A DNA stretch of 64,000 bases from an uncultured Anaerolineae bacterium (GTDB lineage: Bacteria > Chloroflexota > Anaerolineae > Anaerolineales > Villigracilaceae), in assembly GCA_903875215.1 (NCBI GenBank), contig CAIQVH010000030.1:62001-126000 (forward strand), read 5' to 3'. The notes below the pieces were generated by a model, which saw nothing but the letters and a program-made list of their open reading frames with translations, did not search any database and was not told the origin of the DNA. Each line of letters opens with the position of its first letter. Position 1 is the stretch's first letter. The position numbers and the translations under genes are program-made. Below, piece after piece: positions 33,644 through 43,327 of this stretch.

Positions 33644-34957
33644 TTGACTTCAACTCTCCCGACAGGCCAGCCGTGGGACGTGGTCGTGATTGGCGGCGGC
33701 CCGGCGGGATTTTTTGCCGCAATCCGCTGCGCCGAACTGGCCAATGCCCACTCGGCGCCCCAGCGCGTGTTGATTATTGAGCGTTCGCGCCGGCCGCTTG
33801 GCAAGGTACTTATCTCGGGAGGTGGGCGTTGTAATGTGACGCACGCCTGCTTTGAACCTGCCCAGTTGGTCAATTATTATCCGCGCGGAGGCGCTGCCCT
33901 GCGTGGTCCGTTTACCCGCTTCCAGCCCAGTGATACCGTGCAGTGGTTTGAGAAGAACGGCGTCCGGCTTAAAACCGAAGCGGATGGGCGCATGTTCCCC
34001 GTAACCGACCGGGCGGAAACGATTGCCGATGCGTTGCTTGAAGCCGCCCGCCGCGAGGGCGTAATTTTGTGGACAGAAACTGCGCTGCTGGGCATCGAAA
34101 AGCTGGCGTTGGAGGGTGATTCGGAGCAGGGTTTTCAGCTGCGCCTGCGCCGCGATGCGCTTGAGCGTGAAGAATTGCTCAGCACACGCCGTCTGCTGCT
34201 ATCCACCGGCAGTGATCGTTTTGTCGGCCAGTTGATCGCCTCCCTCGGGCACACGCTGATCGAGCCAGTGCCATCTCTGTTCACGTTTAATCTTAACGAC
34301 CCGCGTCTTGTGGATTTGGCCGGGGTGTCAGTTTCCCCGGCCAGTTTGCGCCTGTTGGCCGAATCTGCCGCTGAGAATCCTGCTGTCCTGCCCCAGCAGG
34401 GACCACTGCTGGTTACTCACTGGGGTCTGAGCGGCCCAGCGGCCCTGCGCCTTTCAGCGTGGGGCGCGCGCTGGTTGTATGAGCGTGGCTACCGGGCTGG
34501 TCTGCTGATCAACTGGCTGCCCGGGCTGACGACTGATTCGGCTTTTGAGACGCTCCAACACCAGCGCAGCCTGCCCGAAAATGCCCGCAAAAAACCAGCC
34601 GCTCATGTCATTTTTCCGCAGATCCCAATCCGGTTGTGGAAGCGTTTGGTGGAGGCTGCCGGCATCCGCGAGTCTCAAAATTGGGCCGATGTGTCCAAAG
34701 TCAGTTTGCGCCGGCTGGCCGAAGAACTGACAGCCGGCCGGTACCAGATTCAGGGCAAGGGACAGTTTAAGGATGAATTTGTCACCTGCGGCGGGGTAAA
34801 ACTGGATGAAGTGGATTTTAAGACCATGCAGAGCCGCCGGGTGCCGGGTCTCTTCTTCGCTGGCGAGGTGCTCGATATTGACGGCCTGACTGGTGGCTTT
34901 AACTTTCAGAACGCCTGGACGACCGGCTGGCTGGCGGGCAGCGCATTGGGACGTTAG
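33644..34957 (+). CDS. HI0933-family flavoprotein (BaiN/RdsA-like oxidoreductase)
   Basis: The 437-aa protein has an N-terminal FAD-binding Rossmann motif (DVVVIGGGPAGFFAAIRCAE) and the family motif LGKVLISGGGRCNVTHA. Its C-terminal FAD motif is VPGLFFAGEVLDIDGLTGGFNFQNAWTTGW. The start is a TTG at 33644 with GAGGTGA upstream; no ATG fits before the FAD motif. The enzymatic role in this family is mostly undefined. It follows ybaK by 23 bp and may be in the same transcript. Confidence 0.9.
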   Translation: MTSTLPTGQPWDVVVIGGGPAGFFAAIRCAELANAHSAPQRVLIIERSRRPLGKVLISGGGRCNVTHACFEPAQLVNYYPRGGAALRGPFTRFQPSDTVQWFEKNGVRLKTEADGRMFPVTDRAETIADALLEAARREGVILWTETALLGIEKLALEGDSEQGFQLRLRRDALEREELLSTRRLLLSTGSDRFVGQLIASLGHTLIEPVPSLFTFNLNDPRLVDLAGVSVSPASLRLLAESAAENPAVLPQQGPLLVTHWGLSGPAALRLSAWGARWLYERGYRAGLLINWLPGLTTDSAFETLQHQRSLPENARKKPAAHVIFPQIPIRLWKRLVEAAGIRESQNWADVSKVSLRRLAEELTAGRYQIQGKGQFKDEFVTCGGVKLDEVDFKTMQSRRVPGLFFAGEVLDIDGLTGGFNFQNAWTTGWLAGSALGR

Positions 34958-34971
34958 CGGGCTCGAGACTG

Positions 34972-35018
34972 CAGAATCAAAGAGCCTGCGGAGCAGACCC
35001 GCAGGCTCTTTGATTCTG
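34972..35018. terminator. Strong bidirectional terminator
   Basis: The arms (34972-34991 and 34999-35018) are a perfect 20-bp inverted repeat with a 7-nt loop, between convergent genes. Confidence 0.85.
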
Positions 35019-35026
35019 AGATGTCT

Positions 35027-36355
35027 TTACTTCAGGAATTCAGCTTCGGCCAGGGCCACGGCTTCCTCGAACACTTCCAGTCCTTCATCCACTTCCGCTT
35101 TGGAGATCATCAGCGGGGGGGCGATTCGAATCACTGATTTGGAGCAGCCCAGCAGGAGCAGGCCGCGCTCAAAGGCTTTGTGAACCACGGCATCGCGCAG
35201 TTCTGGGGCATATTCCTTTGTATTTCGATCCTTGACAAATTCTACGCCGATCATCAGGCCGATGCCGCGCACGTCGCCGATGGACGGGTGGCGCATGGCG
35301 ATTTCCTGGAGCGCATCCAGACCATATTGGCCGACTTCAGCGGCATTTTTCAGATATTCGCGCTTGATCAGATCGATGGTTTTATTGGCGGCAGCGCATG
35401 CCAGCGGGTTGCCACCGTAGGTATTGCCGTGCGCACCGCGTTCCCAATCCATGATGCTCTTGCGCGCGATGCACGCGCCCAGCGGCACGCCGCTGGCGAT
35501 GCCCTTGGCGCTGGTTAAAATATCCGGTTCGACCCCGAAATTTTCAATGGCCCACCACTTGCCGGTACGCCCCATGCCCGACTGGACTTCATCTGCGATC
35601 AGAAGGATGTCATATTTATCACACAATTTTCGCAGTGCGGGGAAGAATCCTGGCGGCGGGACGATGTAGCCGCCCTCGCCCTGGATTGGTTCCAGCAGGA
35701 TCCCGGCCACTTCCTCGGCGGGGACAATCTGTCTGAAAATCTGGTCTTCGATGTAACGGACGACGGCTTCGCCGTAGTCTTCGCCGGGCTTGCGTTCAAT
35801 GATCGGGCGGTAGGGATTCGGGTAGGGGGCGTGTGTGACCCCGTTCATCAGCGGGTAAAAACCTTTGTGATAGGTGGATTTACTGGCGGTGAAGGTGACT
35901 GCGCCCATCGTCCGCCCGTGGAAGCCGCCGGTGAAACCGATAAAATTCGTCCGCCCGGTGTGGTAACGCGCCAGTTTGATGGCGGTTTCAACGGATTCGG
36001 TGCCGGAATTCGTCAGGAAGCTGATCGCTTGTTCTTTCATCGGGGCGATTTCATTCAGCCTTTCAGCCAGTTCGATCATGTTGACGTGGTAAAAGTCAGA
36101 TGAGATATGGAGGAATTTTTCGGCCTGTTCCTGGATGGCTTTGACGACTTCGGGGTGGCTATGACCGGTCGAATTGACCGCAATGCCGGCCATAAAATCG
36201 AGAAAACGATTGCCGTCCACGTCCCACAGCCATGCGCCTTTGCCATAATCCATTGCAAAGGGGTAATCGCGCGGGTAGGATGGGGAAATGACCGCCGAAT
36301 CGCGCTCGACCAGCGCGCGCGCCTTCGGGCCTGGCAAATTCATCGGTAGTTTCAT
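35027..36355 (-). CDS. Class III aminotransferase (ornithine/GABA type)
   Basis: The 442-aa PLP enzyme is of the acetylornithine/4-aminobutyrate aminotransferase group. Substrate and PLP motifs: NSGTESVETAIKLAR, TGGFHGRTMGA, EPIQGEGGY, DEVQSGMGRTG and the PLP Lys in TSAKGIASGVPLG. GGAG lies six bases before the ATG. The exact amino donor (GABA, ornithine, lysine or other) cannot be decided from these motifs. A leader of more than 200 nt with a terminator-like hairpin precedes it. Confidence 0.92.
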   Translation of the reverse strand: MKLPMNLPGPKARALVERDSAVISPSYPRDYPFAMDYGKGAWLWDVDGNRFLDFMAGIAVNSTGHSHPEVVKAIQEQAEKFLHISSDFYHVNMIELAERLNEIAPMKEQAISFLTNSGTESVETAIKLARYHTGRTNFIGFTGGFHGRTMGAVTFTASKSTYHKGFYPLMNGVTHAPYPNPYRPIIERKPGEDYGEAVVRYIEDQIFRQIVPAEEVAGILLEPIQGEGGYIVPPPGFFPALRKLCDKYDILLIADEVQSGMGRTGKWWAIENFGVEPDILTSAKGIASGVPLGACIARKSIMDWERGAHGNTYGGNPLACAAANKTIDLIKREYLKNAAEVGQYGLDALQEIAMRHPSIGDVRGIGLMIGVEFVKDRNTKEYAPELRDAVVHKAFERGLLLLGCSKSVIRIAPPLMISKAEVDEGLEVFEEAVALAEAEFLK

Positions 36356-36740
36356 GCAAACTCCTTGGGTGGTGTAAGTTAAAACGAGAAAAGCATCCGG
36401 GGGGAGATCGATGTAGAGCGAAAGCAGGTTGAATATCTCCCCAAAAGAATAAAAACGGCCTGGGGGAGTCAGGTCGGCCGTCAGTTATCGGGCAGCAGCC
36501 CATCGGTTGGCAGGTGATGGTGACTTGCGCCAGCTCCAAAGCACCATGCGCCGCTCAGGGAGAGGCGTTGCAGAGTCTGGCAACTGGCATGCCCATTCTG
36601 GTTCGCCGTTGGGCAGGAATTCGCCGCGGTTGGAACGATGGACAACGTAATCATGTCGGTATTATATCCTAAACGGTTGGGGCTGCAAAATAACGAAAGT
36701 ACGCCCTCCCGGCTGAGAAAAGGCAGGTATATTTTTGGCG
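36356..36740 (-). promoter_or_regulatory. Leader region of the aminotransferase gene with attenuator-like hairpin
   Basis: This gene-free stretch lies between the aminotransferase and the divergent CofD-like gene. On the minus strand ACGGCC (36476-36481)/GGCCGT (36455-36460) forms a stem with CCTG/CAGG inside, followed by TTTTTATT, about 90 nt before the start codon. Upstream there is GC-rich, structured-looking sequence. I could not match it to SAM, glycine, lysine, cobalamin or T-box consensus elements. Confidence 0.4.
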
Positions 36741-36769
36741 TTGACGATTGTTTTGAACACTGCTATCAT
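36741..36769 (+). promoter_or_regulatory. Promoter of the CofD-like gene (leaderless)
   Basis: TTGACG (36741-36746), a 17-nt spacer and TATCAT (36764-36769) are followed six bases later by GTG at 36776, which fixes the start codon. Confidence 0.7.
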
Positions 36770-36775
36770 CATCAG

Positions 36776-38101
36776 GTGCGAAAAATTCGGAAGTGGTTGA
36801 ATTATCTCAAGCGTGAGCTTTCAAGTATGCTGCTCTGGCTGGTGCCTGGGCTGGGGGTTAAGCGCTGGCTGCTGCTCCTGCTGGTTGGGATTACCCTGCT
36901 GGGCGTGGGAGTGGCCTATTTTTTATTGGATATTTATCGTACCACCTCCGGGGATGAACTGCTGGTGGTTTTGGATGTGGCCACGTTACGCTTCTGGCCG
37001 CGCGAAGTGCGGGTGGCAGTTTTTCTGGCTGTGGGCGTTGGTTTTGTGATTGCGGGGATCTGGGGATTGAATCATGCCCTGCTCAACCCGTTTTTGCGTC
37101 CCGGACAGCGCCTGGTTGACCAGATCGCCGGCCATCGCCGGCGCGAACGTGGCCCGCGCGTGGTGGCGATGGGTGGCGGGCATGGGCAGGCCACTTTGCT
37201 GCGTGGTTTGAAGGGTTTCACCAATAACCTGACGGCAATTGTCACGGTGGCGGATGATGGAGGTTCTTCGGGCCGGCTGCGCCAGAATTTGGGGATTTTG
37301 CCACCCGGGGATATTCGCAACTGCCTGGCAGCGCTTTCCAATGATGAAGCGCTGCTGGCCCAGCTGTTTCAGTATCGATTTAATGACGAATCGGGGTTGG
37401 GCGGGCATTCTTTTGGCAACCTGTTCATCTCGGCCATGGCAGATTTGACAGGCAGTTTTGAGGAGGCGGTGGCTGAATCGGGCCGGGTGCTCTCGGTGCA
37501 TGGCCGCGTGCTGCCTGCCACGCTGCATGATGTTCAGCTGGTGGCAGATGTGCAGCTGCCGCATACCATCCAGGAAGTACGCGTGAATGGCGAGAGCCGC
37601 ATCCCGGAAATGGCCGGGCGGGTGCGGCGTGTTTACCTGGAGCCCGGTAATCCTTCTGCGTTTCCCCCCTCGCTCCAGGCAATTCTGGCTGCAGACCTGG
37701 TGGTGGTGGGGCCGGGAAGTTTGTATACCAGCCTGCTGCCGAACCTTTTGGTGCCGGAGCTGTTGTCGGCGTTGAAGGTGAGCCGGGCATACAAGATTTA
37801 TGTGGTCAACGTGGCCACGCAGCGCGGGGAAACGAGCGGGTACCAGGTCAGTGATCACCTGGCTGTGTTGGAAGAGCATGTCGGTGAAAATTTGTTTGAT
37901 ATGGTTGTGTGCAATAATTGCTACGAGAGAGCGCTCCCAAATGGGGTAGAATGGGTAAAGGTGGAAGGATCGGCATCCAAGTACCCGATTTATGGCGCTG
38001 ACCTGGTGGATGAGGACCAGCCCTGGCGGCACGATCCGACCAAGCTGGCGCAGGTGTTGATGGATTTGCTGTACGAACGGACTGGTCCGCTTTCAGAGTA
38101 G
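36776..38101 (+). CDS. YvcK/CofD-like protein with N-terminal membrane anchor
   Basis: The 441-aa protein carries two N-terminal helices (residues about 18-45 and 75-100: [41 protein letters not shown]). The cytoplasmic YvcK domain starts [20 protein letters not shown] and contains [14 protein letters not shown] and [13 protein letters not shown]. YvcK proteins bind UDP-sugars and are needed for growth on gluconeogenic carbon and for normal cell shape in Gram-positives. The GTG start is chosen because a -10 box lies six bases before it; longer starts at 36638 or 36653 would be upstream of the promoter. Confidence 0.88.
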   Translation: MRKIRKWLNYLKRELSSMLLWLVPGLGVKRWLLLLLVGITLLGVGVAYFLLDIYRTTSGDELLVVLDVATLRFWPREVRVAVFLAVGVGFVIAGIWGLNHALLNPFLRPGQRLVDQIAGHRRRERGPRVVAMGGGHGQATLLRGLKGFTNNLTAIVTVADDGGSSGRLRQNLGILPPGDIRNCLAALSNDEALLAQLFQYRFNDESGLGGHSFGNLFISAMADLTGSFEEAVAESGRVLSVHGRVLPATLHDVQLVADVQLPHTIQEVRVNGESRIPEMAGRVRRVYLEPGNPSAFPPSLQAILAADLVVVGPGSLYTSLLPNLLVPELLSALKVSRAYKIYVVNVATQRGETSGYQVSDHLAVLEEHVGENLFDMVVCNNCYERALPNGVEWVKVEGSASKYPIYGADLVDEDQPWRHDPTKLAQVLMDLLYERTGPLSE

Positions 38102-38313
38102 GTTTCTGTTCTTTATATTGGTGTCCGTTGCAGGGTTGTTTTTCCGGCGCGCCTGATGAGTGGGCGGCCGGTTGTGTTGTAAAATTGTCGGGGGCGCGTG
38201 TTGATTATCCAATGGCGCGCTTTCACTTTTTTTTGCATTTTGCATGCGGCGATTTTGTGGTAAAATCCCGTTTGTGCAAAAAATCACAATCAATAAACCT
38301 GAGGAGGTTTTGT

Positions 38314-39372
38314 ATGGCAACAAAAGTTGGTATTAATGGCTTCGGCCGCATTGGTCGCCAGGTTCTCAAGGCAATCCGCGATTATTATCCGGGCACCCTG
38401 GAGGTTGTGGCGTTCAACGATATCGGTGACACCAAGACCATGGCGCACCTGCTCAAATATGATTCGACGTATGGCCGCTTTAACGGTTCCGTCGAAATTG
38501 CTGATGATGGCCTGTTGATCGATGGCAAGAAGGTCCGGGTTTTTAAGGAAACCGATCCGGCCGCGATTCCGTGGAAAGATTTGGGCGTGGAGATTGTGAT
38601 CGAGTCGACCGGCCTGTTCACGATCAAGGAAGACGGCGTGAACAAGAAGGGCAAGACGGTCAAGGGTGCTGTCAATCACATCACCGCTGGCGGCGCCAAG
38701 AAGGTGATCATTTCAGCTCCGGCTGAAGGAGAAGACTTGACCGTGGTGTTGGGTGTCAATGAGGACAAGTACGATCCAGCCAAACATCATGTTGTTTCGA
38801 ATGCTTCCTGCACCACGAACTGCCTGGCTCCGGCCGCGAAAGTTGTGCATGATAAGTACGTCATCAAGCGTGCTTTTATGACGACGATCCACTCTTATAC
38901 CAACGATCAGAAGGTGCTGGATATGCCGCACTCTGATTTGCGCCGCGCCCGCGCCTCGGGCCTGAACATTATCCCAACCACCACGGGCGCTGCCAAGGCC
39001 ATTGCGCTGGTCATTCCTGACCTGAAGGGCAAGTTCGATGGCTATTCCCTGCGCGTTCCGACCCCCACGGTTTCGGTGGTTGATTTCACCGCTGAAATTG
39101 AAACTCCCGTTACGACCGAGGACCTGCGCCAGGCTTTCCGCGATGCCGCGGCGACTCCGCGTTTTAAGGGCATCCTCGAGGCGGTGGATGAACCGCTGGT
39201 CAGCATGGACTTCAAGGCCAGCCCGTACAGCTCCTCTGTCGATTTGCCTTTCACCTCGGTGTTGGGCAAAGCGGAGAGCACATTCATCAAGGTCGTTACC
39301 TGGTACGACAACGAATGGGGTTATTCTGTTCGGACGGCTGACCTGGCCGCGCTGATGGCGAAAAGCCTGTAA
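38314..39372 (+). CDS. gap: Glyceraldehyde-3-phosphate dehydrogenase
   Basis: The 352-aa enzyme converts glyceraldehyde-3-phosphate to 1,3-bisphosphoglycerate. NAD motif: [14 protein letters not shown]. Catalytic Cys in [12 protein letters not shown], His in [10 protein letters not shown]-terminal [16 protein letters not shown] precedes the ATG, and TAAAAT near 38261 is a likely -10. It is followed by pgk and, after one small gene, tpiA, forming a triose-phosphate block. Confidence 0.96.
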   Translation: MATKVGINGFGRIGRQVLKAIRDYYPGTLEVVAFNDIGDTKTMAHLLKYDSTYGRFNGSVEIADDGLLIDGKKVRVFKETDPAAIPWKDLGVEIVIESTGLFTIKEDGVNKKGKTVKGAVNHITAGGAKKVIISAPAEGEDLTVVLGVNEDKYDPAKHHVVSNASCTTNCLAPAAKVVHDKYVIKRAFMTTIHSYTNDQKVLDMPHSDLRRARASGLNIIPTTTGAAKAIALVIPDLKGKFDGYSLRVPTPTVSVVDFTAEIETPVTTEDLRQAFRDAAATPRFKGILEAVDEPLVSMDFKASPYSSSVDLPFTSVLGKAESTFIKVVTWYDNEWGYSVRTADLAALMAKSL

Positions 39373-39384
39373 TTGTAGATGGGT

Positions 39385-39419
39385 AAATTGGTAGATTGGA
39401 AAACCCGGTCTACCAATTT
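39385..39419 (+). terminator. gap-pgk intercistronic hairpin
   Basis: AAATTGGTAGA and TCTACCAATTT form an 11-bp stem followed by CCTTTTATT. It probably stops part of the transcription so that gap is expressed above pgk. Confidence 0.65.
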
Positions 39420-39445
39420 CCTTTTATTAGCTTGGTTGAGGAAAT

Positions 39446-40618
39446 ATGAATAAGAAAACCGTAAAAGATATCGATCTGAAAGGCAAGCGCGTTTTCATGC
39501 GCGTTGATTTCAATGTGCCGATGGCCGAAGGGAAAGTCACGGATGACAAACGCATCAAGGCTGCCCTGCCGACGATCAAATATGTGCTGGAGCAGGGCGC
39601 TTCTGTGCTGCTCGCCAGCCACCTTGGCCGCCCCAAGGGTGGGCCGGATCCTGAATTCAGCCTGAAAGCGGCCGCTGAAGTGCTGGCTGGCCACCTCGGC
39701 AAGCCGGTGACGATGGCTCCTGATTGTGTTGGGCCGGAAGTCGAAAAAATCGCCGCGGCGATGAAACCTGGCGATGTGGTCATGCTCGAAAACACCCGCT
39801 TCCACAAGGGCGAGGAAAAAAACGATCTCGAACTTGCGCAGCAGATGGCTGCCCTGGCGGATATTTACGTCAATGACGCCTTTGGTTCAGCGCACCGCGC
39901 GCACTCCTCCACCGAAGGCATTGCCCGCTTTCTTCCGGCAGTCTCTGGCTTCCTGATGGAACAGGAACTGGAATACCTGGGGCGCGCAATCGCCAATCCT
40001 GAGCATCCTTATATCGCCATCCTGGGCGGCGCGAAAATCAGCGACAAGATCCTGGTGGTGGAGACCCTGCTTTCGAAGTGCGATCGGCTGATCGTTGGCG
40101 GCGGTATGGCCAATACTTTCCTGGCCGCCAAAGGCCTGAATATGCAGGACAGCCTGGTTGAAGACTCCTCGCTCGAAACGGCCAAAACCATCCTGGCCAA
40201 GTCTGGTGACAAACTGGTCCTGCCCGTGGACGCAGTCATCGCGGATAAATTTGATGCTGAAGCTGCCAGCCAGGTGGTGGACGTGACGGCAATTCCGGCC
40301 GGCTGGCGTATGTTGGATGTCGGACCGAAGACGCTTGAACTTTACAAGCAAACTCTGGCAGGTGCCAAACTTGTGGTTTGGAATGGCCCGGTAGGGGTCT
40401 TCGAGTTCCCCAAATTCGCCGAAGGCACATTCGGCCTGGCGAAATTACTGGCAGAATCTGGGGCCGTCACCGTGATTGGCGGCGGCGACAGCGCCAGCGC
40501 GGTCAAGAAGGCGGGCGTGGCCAAGCAGATGACCCATGTCTCGACCGGTGGTGGGGCCAGCCTGGAGTTTCTCGAAGGCAAGGAATTGCCCGGGGTGGCG
40601 GCGCTGAACGGTAAATAA
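39446..40618 (+). CDS. pgk: Phosphoglycerate kinase
   Basis: The 390-aa monomeric enzyme makes ATP and 3-phosphoglycerate. N-terminal [20 protein letters not shown] with the substrate Arg and Asp residues, then [35 protein letters not shown], and the C-terminal [15 protein letters not shown] nucleotide loop. The length is typical for bacteria. Confidence 0.97.
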   Translation: MNKKTVKDIDLKGKRVFMRVDFNVPMAEGKVTDDKRIKAALPTIKYVLEQGASVLLASHLGRPKGGPDPEFSLKAAAEVLAGHLGKPVTMAPDCVGPEVEKIAAAMKPGDVVMLENTRFHKGEEKNDLELAQQMAALADIYVNDAFGSAHRAHSSTEGIARFLPAVSGFLMEQELEYLGRAIANPEHPYIAILGGAKISDKILVVETLLSKCDRLIVGGGMANTFLAAKGLNMQDSLVEDSSLETAKTILAKSGDKLVLPVDAVIADKFDAEAASQVVDVTAIPAGWRMLDVGPKTLELYKQTLAGAKLVVWNGPVGVFEFPKFAEGTFGLAKLLAESGAVTVIGGGDSASAVKKAGVAKQMTHVSTGGGASLEFLEGKELPGVAALNGK

Positions 40619-41024
40619 CGCTACAATCAGCGGGGTGAAGAATTCTTCACCCCGCTGATATTTAGGATGATGGGCTCATGGAAAATGTCGAACTTCCAAA
40701 AACAAGCAGGTGCTTGTGATTGGCATTGCCTTTTTGATGGGGAGTTGACTTGGGTTTAGAGTTCGTTTTGAGAACTTAAGAAGCGATGAATTTCGGCGCA
40801 AAACGGCAAAAACTGGACACGGATTACGCGGGTGACGCGGAAAAAGCACGGATTTAAGAGCCTTAAAAACGTGTTCATCTGTGAAATCCGTTACAGCCGC
40901 ATATAACGGCTTTTTGCCTTGAATGAAGTCTATACTTAAGGAGTTGAGCGAGACGAGTATAATTGGATAATATCTATCCGTAAACTTCGCGTATCCATTT
41001 ATAATTGGTTCAGGAGGTTGATCC
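40619..41024. other. Intergenic region with palindrome and degraded repeat-like words (406 bp)
   Basis: A perfect 34-bp palindrome (40626-40659, ATCAGCGGGGTGAAGAA plus complement) follows pgk and probably ends its transcript, although only a weak T-tract follows. The middle contains words of the type CACGGATT-ACGCGG-GTGACGCGG and ATCTGTGAAATCCGT, which look like eroded intergenic repeats. The right end has a TATAAT-like ATAATT and the CAGGAGG of the next gene. An antisense frame (40676-41077) runs through it but looks non-coding. Confidence 0.5.
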
Positions 41025-41534
41025 ATGGAAACATCTGCACAGCCGGTCACGAAAAAATCGAATATAGGTTTGATCATTGGCCTGTTGCTATTGGTCTTTT
41101 TGTGTCTGTGTTGCTGCTGTTGTCTGCTGATTGGGGGGTGGGGCTCCTATGCCCTGACCCGGCAGGCGAACAGCCTGAATGACTCATTTCAGACCCCTTT
41201 TGTACCGGAAATCCCGGTCATCCCGCTCCCGACGGATGAATCTGGCGGTGGGCCGGCCATGCCTGCAAATGTGATTCCGCAGGGCGGCCTCGGCGATGAT
41301 TTGCAGCGCACAAATGCCTGGGTTTCGGTATTGCTCAATGCGGGGATGTCTGGATGTCTGGCAACCGATGGCACACAAACCAGCATTGAAGTGCTCCAGG
41401 AGCCGGATTCGGACGGAATCTGGAAGGAAAAGTGGACGGTAACGTGCGAAGACGGCAGCCGCAAGCCTTATGATCTGACTTTTACTCCCCGTTCCGATGG
41501 CAGTACCGAAGTGGCGGTAACGCCTGGTCAGTAA
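41025..41534 (+). CDS. Unknown single-TM protein with poly-cysteine helix
   Basis: The 169-aa protein has a short cytoplasmic N-terminus, one transmembrane helix (residues about 14-40, LIIGLLLLVFLCLCCCCCLL) with six cysteines among seven residues, and an external domain of about 120 residues. A Pro-rich tether precedes a small globular part (WVSVLLNAGMSGCLATDG and WKEKWTVTCEDGSRKPY) with two further Cys. CAGGAGG precedes the ATG. No family recognised. It lies between pgk and tpiA but is flanked by terminators, so it is probably transcribed alone. Confidence 0.75.
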   Translation: METSAQPVTKKSNIGLIIGLLLLVFLCLCCCCCLLIGGWGSYALTRQANSLNDSFQTPFVPEIPVIPLPTDESGGGPAMPANVIPQGGLGDDLQRTNAWVSVLLNAGMSGCLATDGTQTSIEVLQEPDSDGIWKEKWTVTCEDGSRKPYDLTFTPRSDGSTEVAVTPGQ

Positions 41535-41551
41535 GAACACCTGCCAGGACG

Positions 41552-41582
41552 ACATCCCATCCGCGTGATGGGATGTTTTTTT
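41552..41582 (+). terminator. Terminator after the poly-Cys protein gene
   Basis: ACATCCCATC and GATGGGATGT form a 10-bp stem with a 5-nt loop and a seven-T tract. Confidence 0.9.
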
Positions 41583-41701
41583 AGGCCATCCCTGCCTGAA
41601 AAAACTCCAGGTGGGCTATAATGGAGGCGGCACTATTGAACCCTATTTTGCACAACATCCTGAGTTTTCAGGGTTGATACTCTTTCGTCGAGGAATAACT
41701 C

Positions 41702-42460
41702 ATGCGTACACCATTTGTTGCTGGAAACTGGAAAATGAACAAGACTGTCGCCGAAGCCCGTGAACTGGTGGCGGGGATGGGGCCTGCCCTCAAGCAGGTT
41801 CAGGGCGTCGACAAAGTTCTTTGTCCGCCGTTTGTTGCATTACTGGCGGTCGCCAACCTGGTCAGCGGAACCGAAATTGGCCTGGGCGCCCAGAATATGC
41901 ACTGGGAAGAAAAAGGCGCTTTCACCGGCGAGGTCGCGCCGGGTATGCTCAAGGAATTTTGCCAATATGTCATCCTTGGCCATTCGGAGCGCCGTACATA
42001 TTTTGGCGAAACCGACGAAACCGTCAACAAGAAGGTACTGGCGGCCCAAAAGCAGGGCCTGACGCCGATTGTCTGCGTCGGCGAGACGCTTGCCCAATAC
42101 GAGAGCGGGCAGACAGCGCAGATCGTCCGCCGGCAGGTGTTGGAGGGGCTGAAGGGCCTCGATCTGGCGTTTGCTGCGCAGATCGTGGTAGCGTATGAGC
42201 CGGTCTGGGCAATTGGGACCGGCAAAGCCTCTTCAGCCGAGAATGCGGAAATGGTGCATCGCGACGTGGTTCGAGCGGCGCTCACGGATTTGTTTGGGGA
42301 GGCAGCCGCCCAGTCGATCCGCATTTTGTATGGCGGATCGGTCACGGCCGTCAATGCCGCTGAATTCTTTTCTCAGCCCGATATCGACGGCGCGCTGGTC
42401 GGCGGCGCGAGCCTGAAACCGGCCGAATTTTTGGCCATTTGCCAGGCAGCTGCCCAATAA
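41702..42460 (+). CDS. tpiA: Triosephosphate isomerase
   Basis: This 252-aa TIM barrel interconverts dihydroxyacetone phosphate and glyceraldehyde-3-phosphate. N-terminal FVAGNWKMNKT (catalytic Asn/Lys), His in VILGHSERR, the catalytic Glu in VAYEPVWAIGTGK and the phosphate loop ILYGGSVTA are all present. GAGGAATAACTC precedes the ATG. Confidence 0.97.
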   Translation: MRTPFVAGNWKMNKTVAEARELVAGMGPALKQVQGVDKVLCPPFVALLAVANLVSGTEIGLGAQNMHWEEKGAFTGEVAPGMLKEFCQYVILGHSERRTYFGETDETVNKKVLAAQKQGLTPIVCVGETLAQYESGQTAQIVRRQVLEGLKGLDLAFAAQIVVAYEPVWAIGTGKASSAENAEMVHRDVVRAALTDLFGEAAAQSIRILYGGSVTAVNAAEFFSQPDIDGALVGGASLKPAEFLAICQAAAQ

Positions 42461-42520
42461 CACTGCGAGAGATCCTGCTCCGCGCCGGGGCTCTGACCTG
42501 GTGCGGAGGCCTTTTCCCCC

Positions 42521-43279
42521 ATGTTGATGACTTTTGATGGTTTCTTCTGGGCAGTGGCTGCTTTGGTGGCGTTCTTGTTCTTGCAGCGCGGGCTGCATCG
42601 CGAGATTCAGGCCATTTTTTTAATCGCCACACGCAGCCCCGGCGTGACGCTGGCGATTTTCTCTTTGATTTTTCTGCCGGGTGTCTTCCTGCACGAATTG
42701 AGCCACTTTGTCACCGCCAAAGTGCTGGGCGTCCGCACCGGAAAATTTTCCCTTATCCCCACCGTTCTGCCCGATGGGCGCCTGCAGCTTGGCTACGTGG
42801 AAGCGGCTTTCTCTGACATTTTCCGCGACTCGCTGGTGGGCCTGGCGCCACTTCTCACGGGGCTGCTGTTTACCGTCTTTGTCTCCGTCGAACGTCTGCA
42901 CTTGGTCATCCTGTGGGATACGCTGCGCAATGGCCAATGGAACCTATTCTGGATGGGATTGCGCACCCTGCCACAAATCCCCGATTTTTGGATCTGGTTC
43001 TACCTGGCCTTTGCAGTTTCGAGCACCATGATGCCCTCCGAATCCGATCGGCACGCCTGGCTGCCGCTTGGCCTGGTCAGTGGCGTGCTGTTTGGGCTGG
43101 TTTTGCTGGCTGGAGCAGGGCCGTGGATGCTGGCCAACCTGGCGCCACAGCTAAACAATTTTCTACGCGGAACAGCCCTGATCTTGCTGGTCAGCATAAT
43201 TGTCCACCTGGTGCTGATTTTGCCGTTGCTCTTTCTGCATCGCCTGTTGACCCGCCTGACCGGGCTGGATGTTGGCTGA
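42521..43279 (+). CDS. Membrane metalloprotease-like protein (M50-type HExxH)
   Basis: The 252-aa integral membrane protein has about six helices. In the second lies FLPGVFLHELSHFVTAKVLGV, an HExxH zinc-binding motif inside a membrane segment as in site-2 proteases. A second zinc ligand motif is less clear; SSTMMPSESDRHAW may contribute. The start follows GGAGG at a long distance (about 11 nt); an ATG six bases downstream is an alternative. It could act on membrane-anchored substrates. It lies 48 bp upstream of an ABC1-type kinase gene. Confidence 0.65.
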   Translation: MLMTFDGFFWAVAALVAFLFLQRGLHREIQAIFLIATRSPGVTLAIFSLIFLPGVFLHELSHFVTAKVLGVRTGKFSLIPTVLPDGRLQLGYVEAAFSDIFRDSLVGLAPLLTGLLFTVFVSVERLHLVILWDTLRNGQWNLFWMGLRTLPQIPDFWIWFYLAFAVSSTMMPSESDRHAWLPLGLVSGVLFGLVLLAGAGPWMLANLAPQLNNFLRGTALILLVSIIVHLVLILPLLFLHRLLTRLTGLDVG

Positions 43280-43327
43280 AATCGCTCCCAATTGCATTAC
43301 CCTGAGTCTATCTCTGCCGGAGGCCCG

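Noticed and set aside
40676-41077. A 133-codon minus-strand frame between pgk and the poly-Cys protein gene.
   Set aside because: It starts inside the neighbouring gene, has no ribosome binding site, runs through repeat-like words and a palindrome flank, and matches no family.
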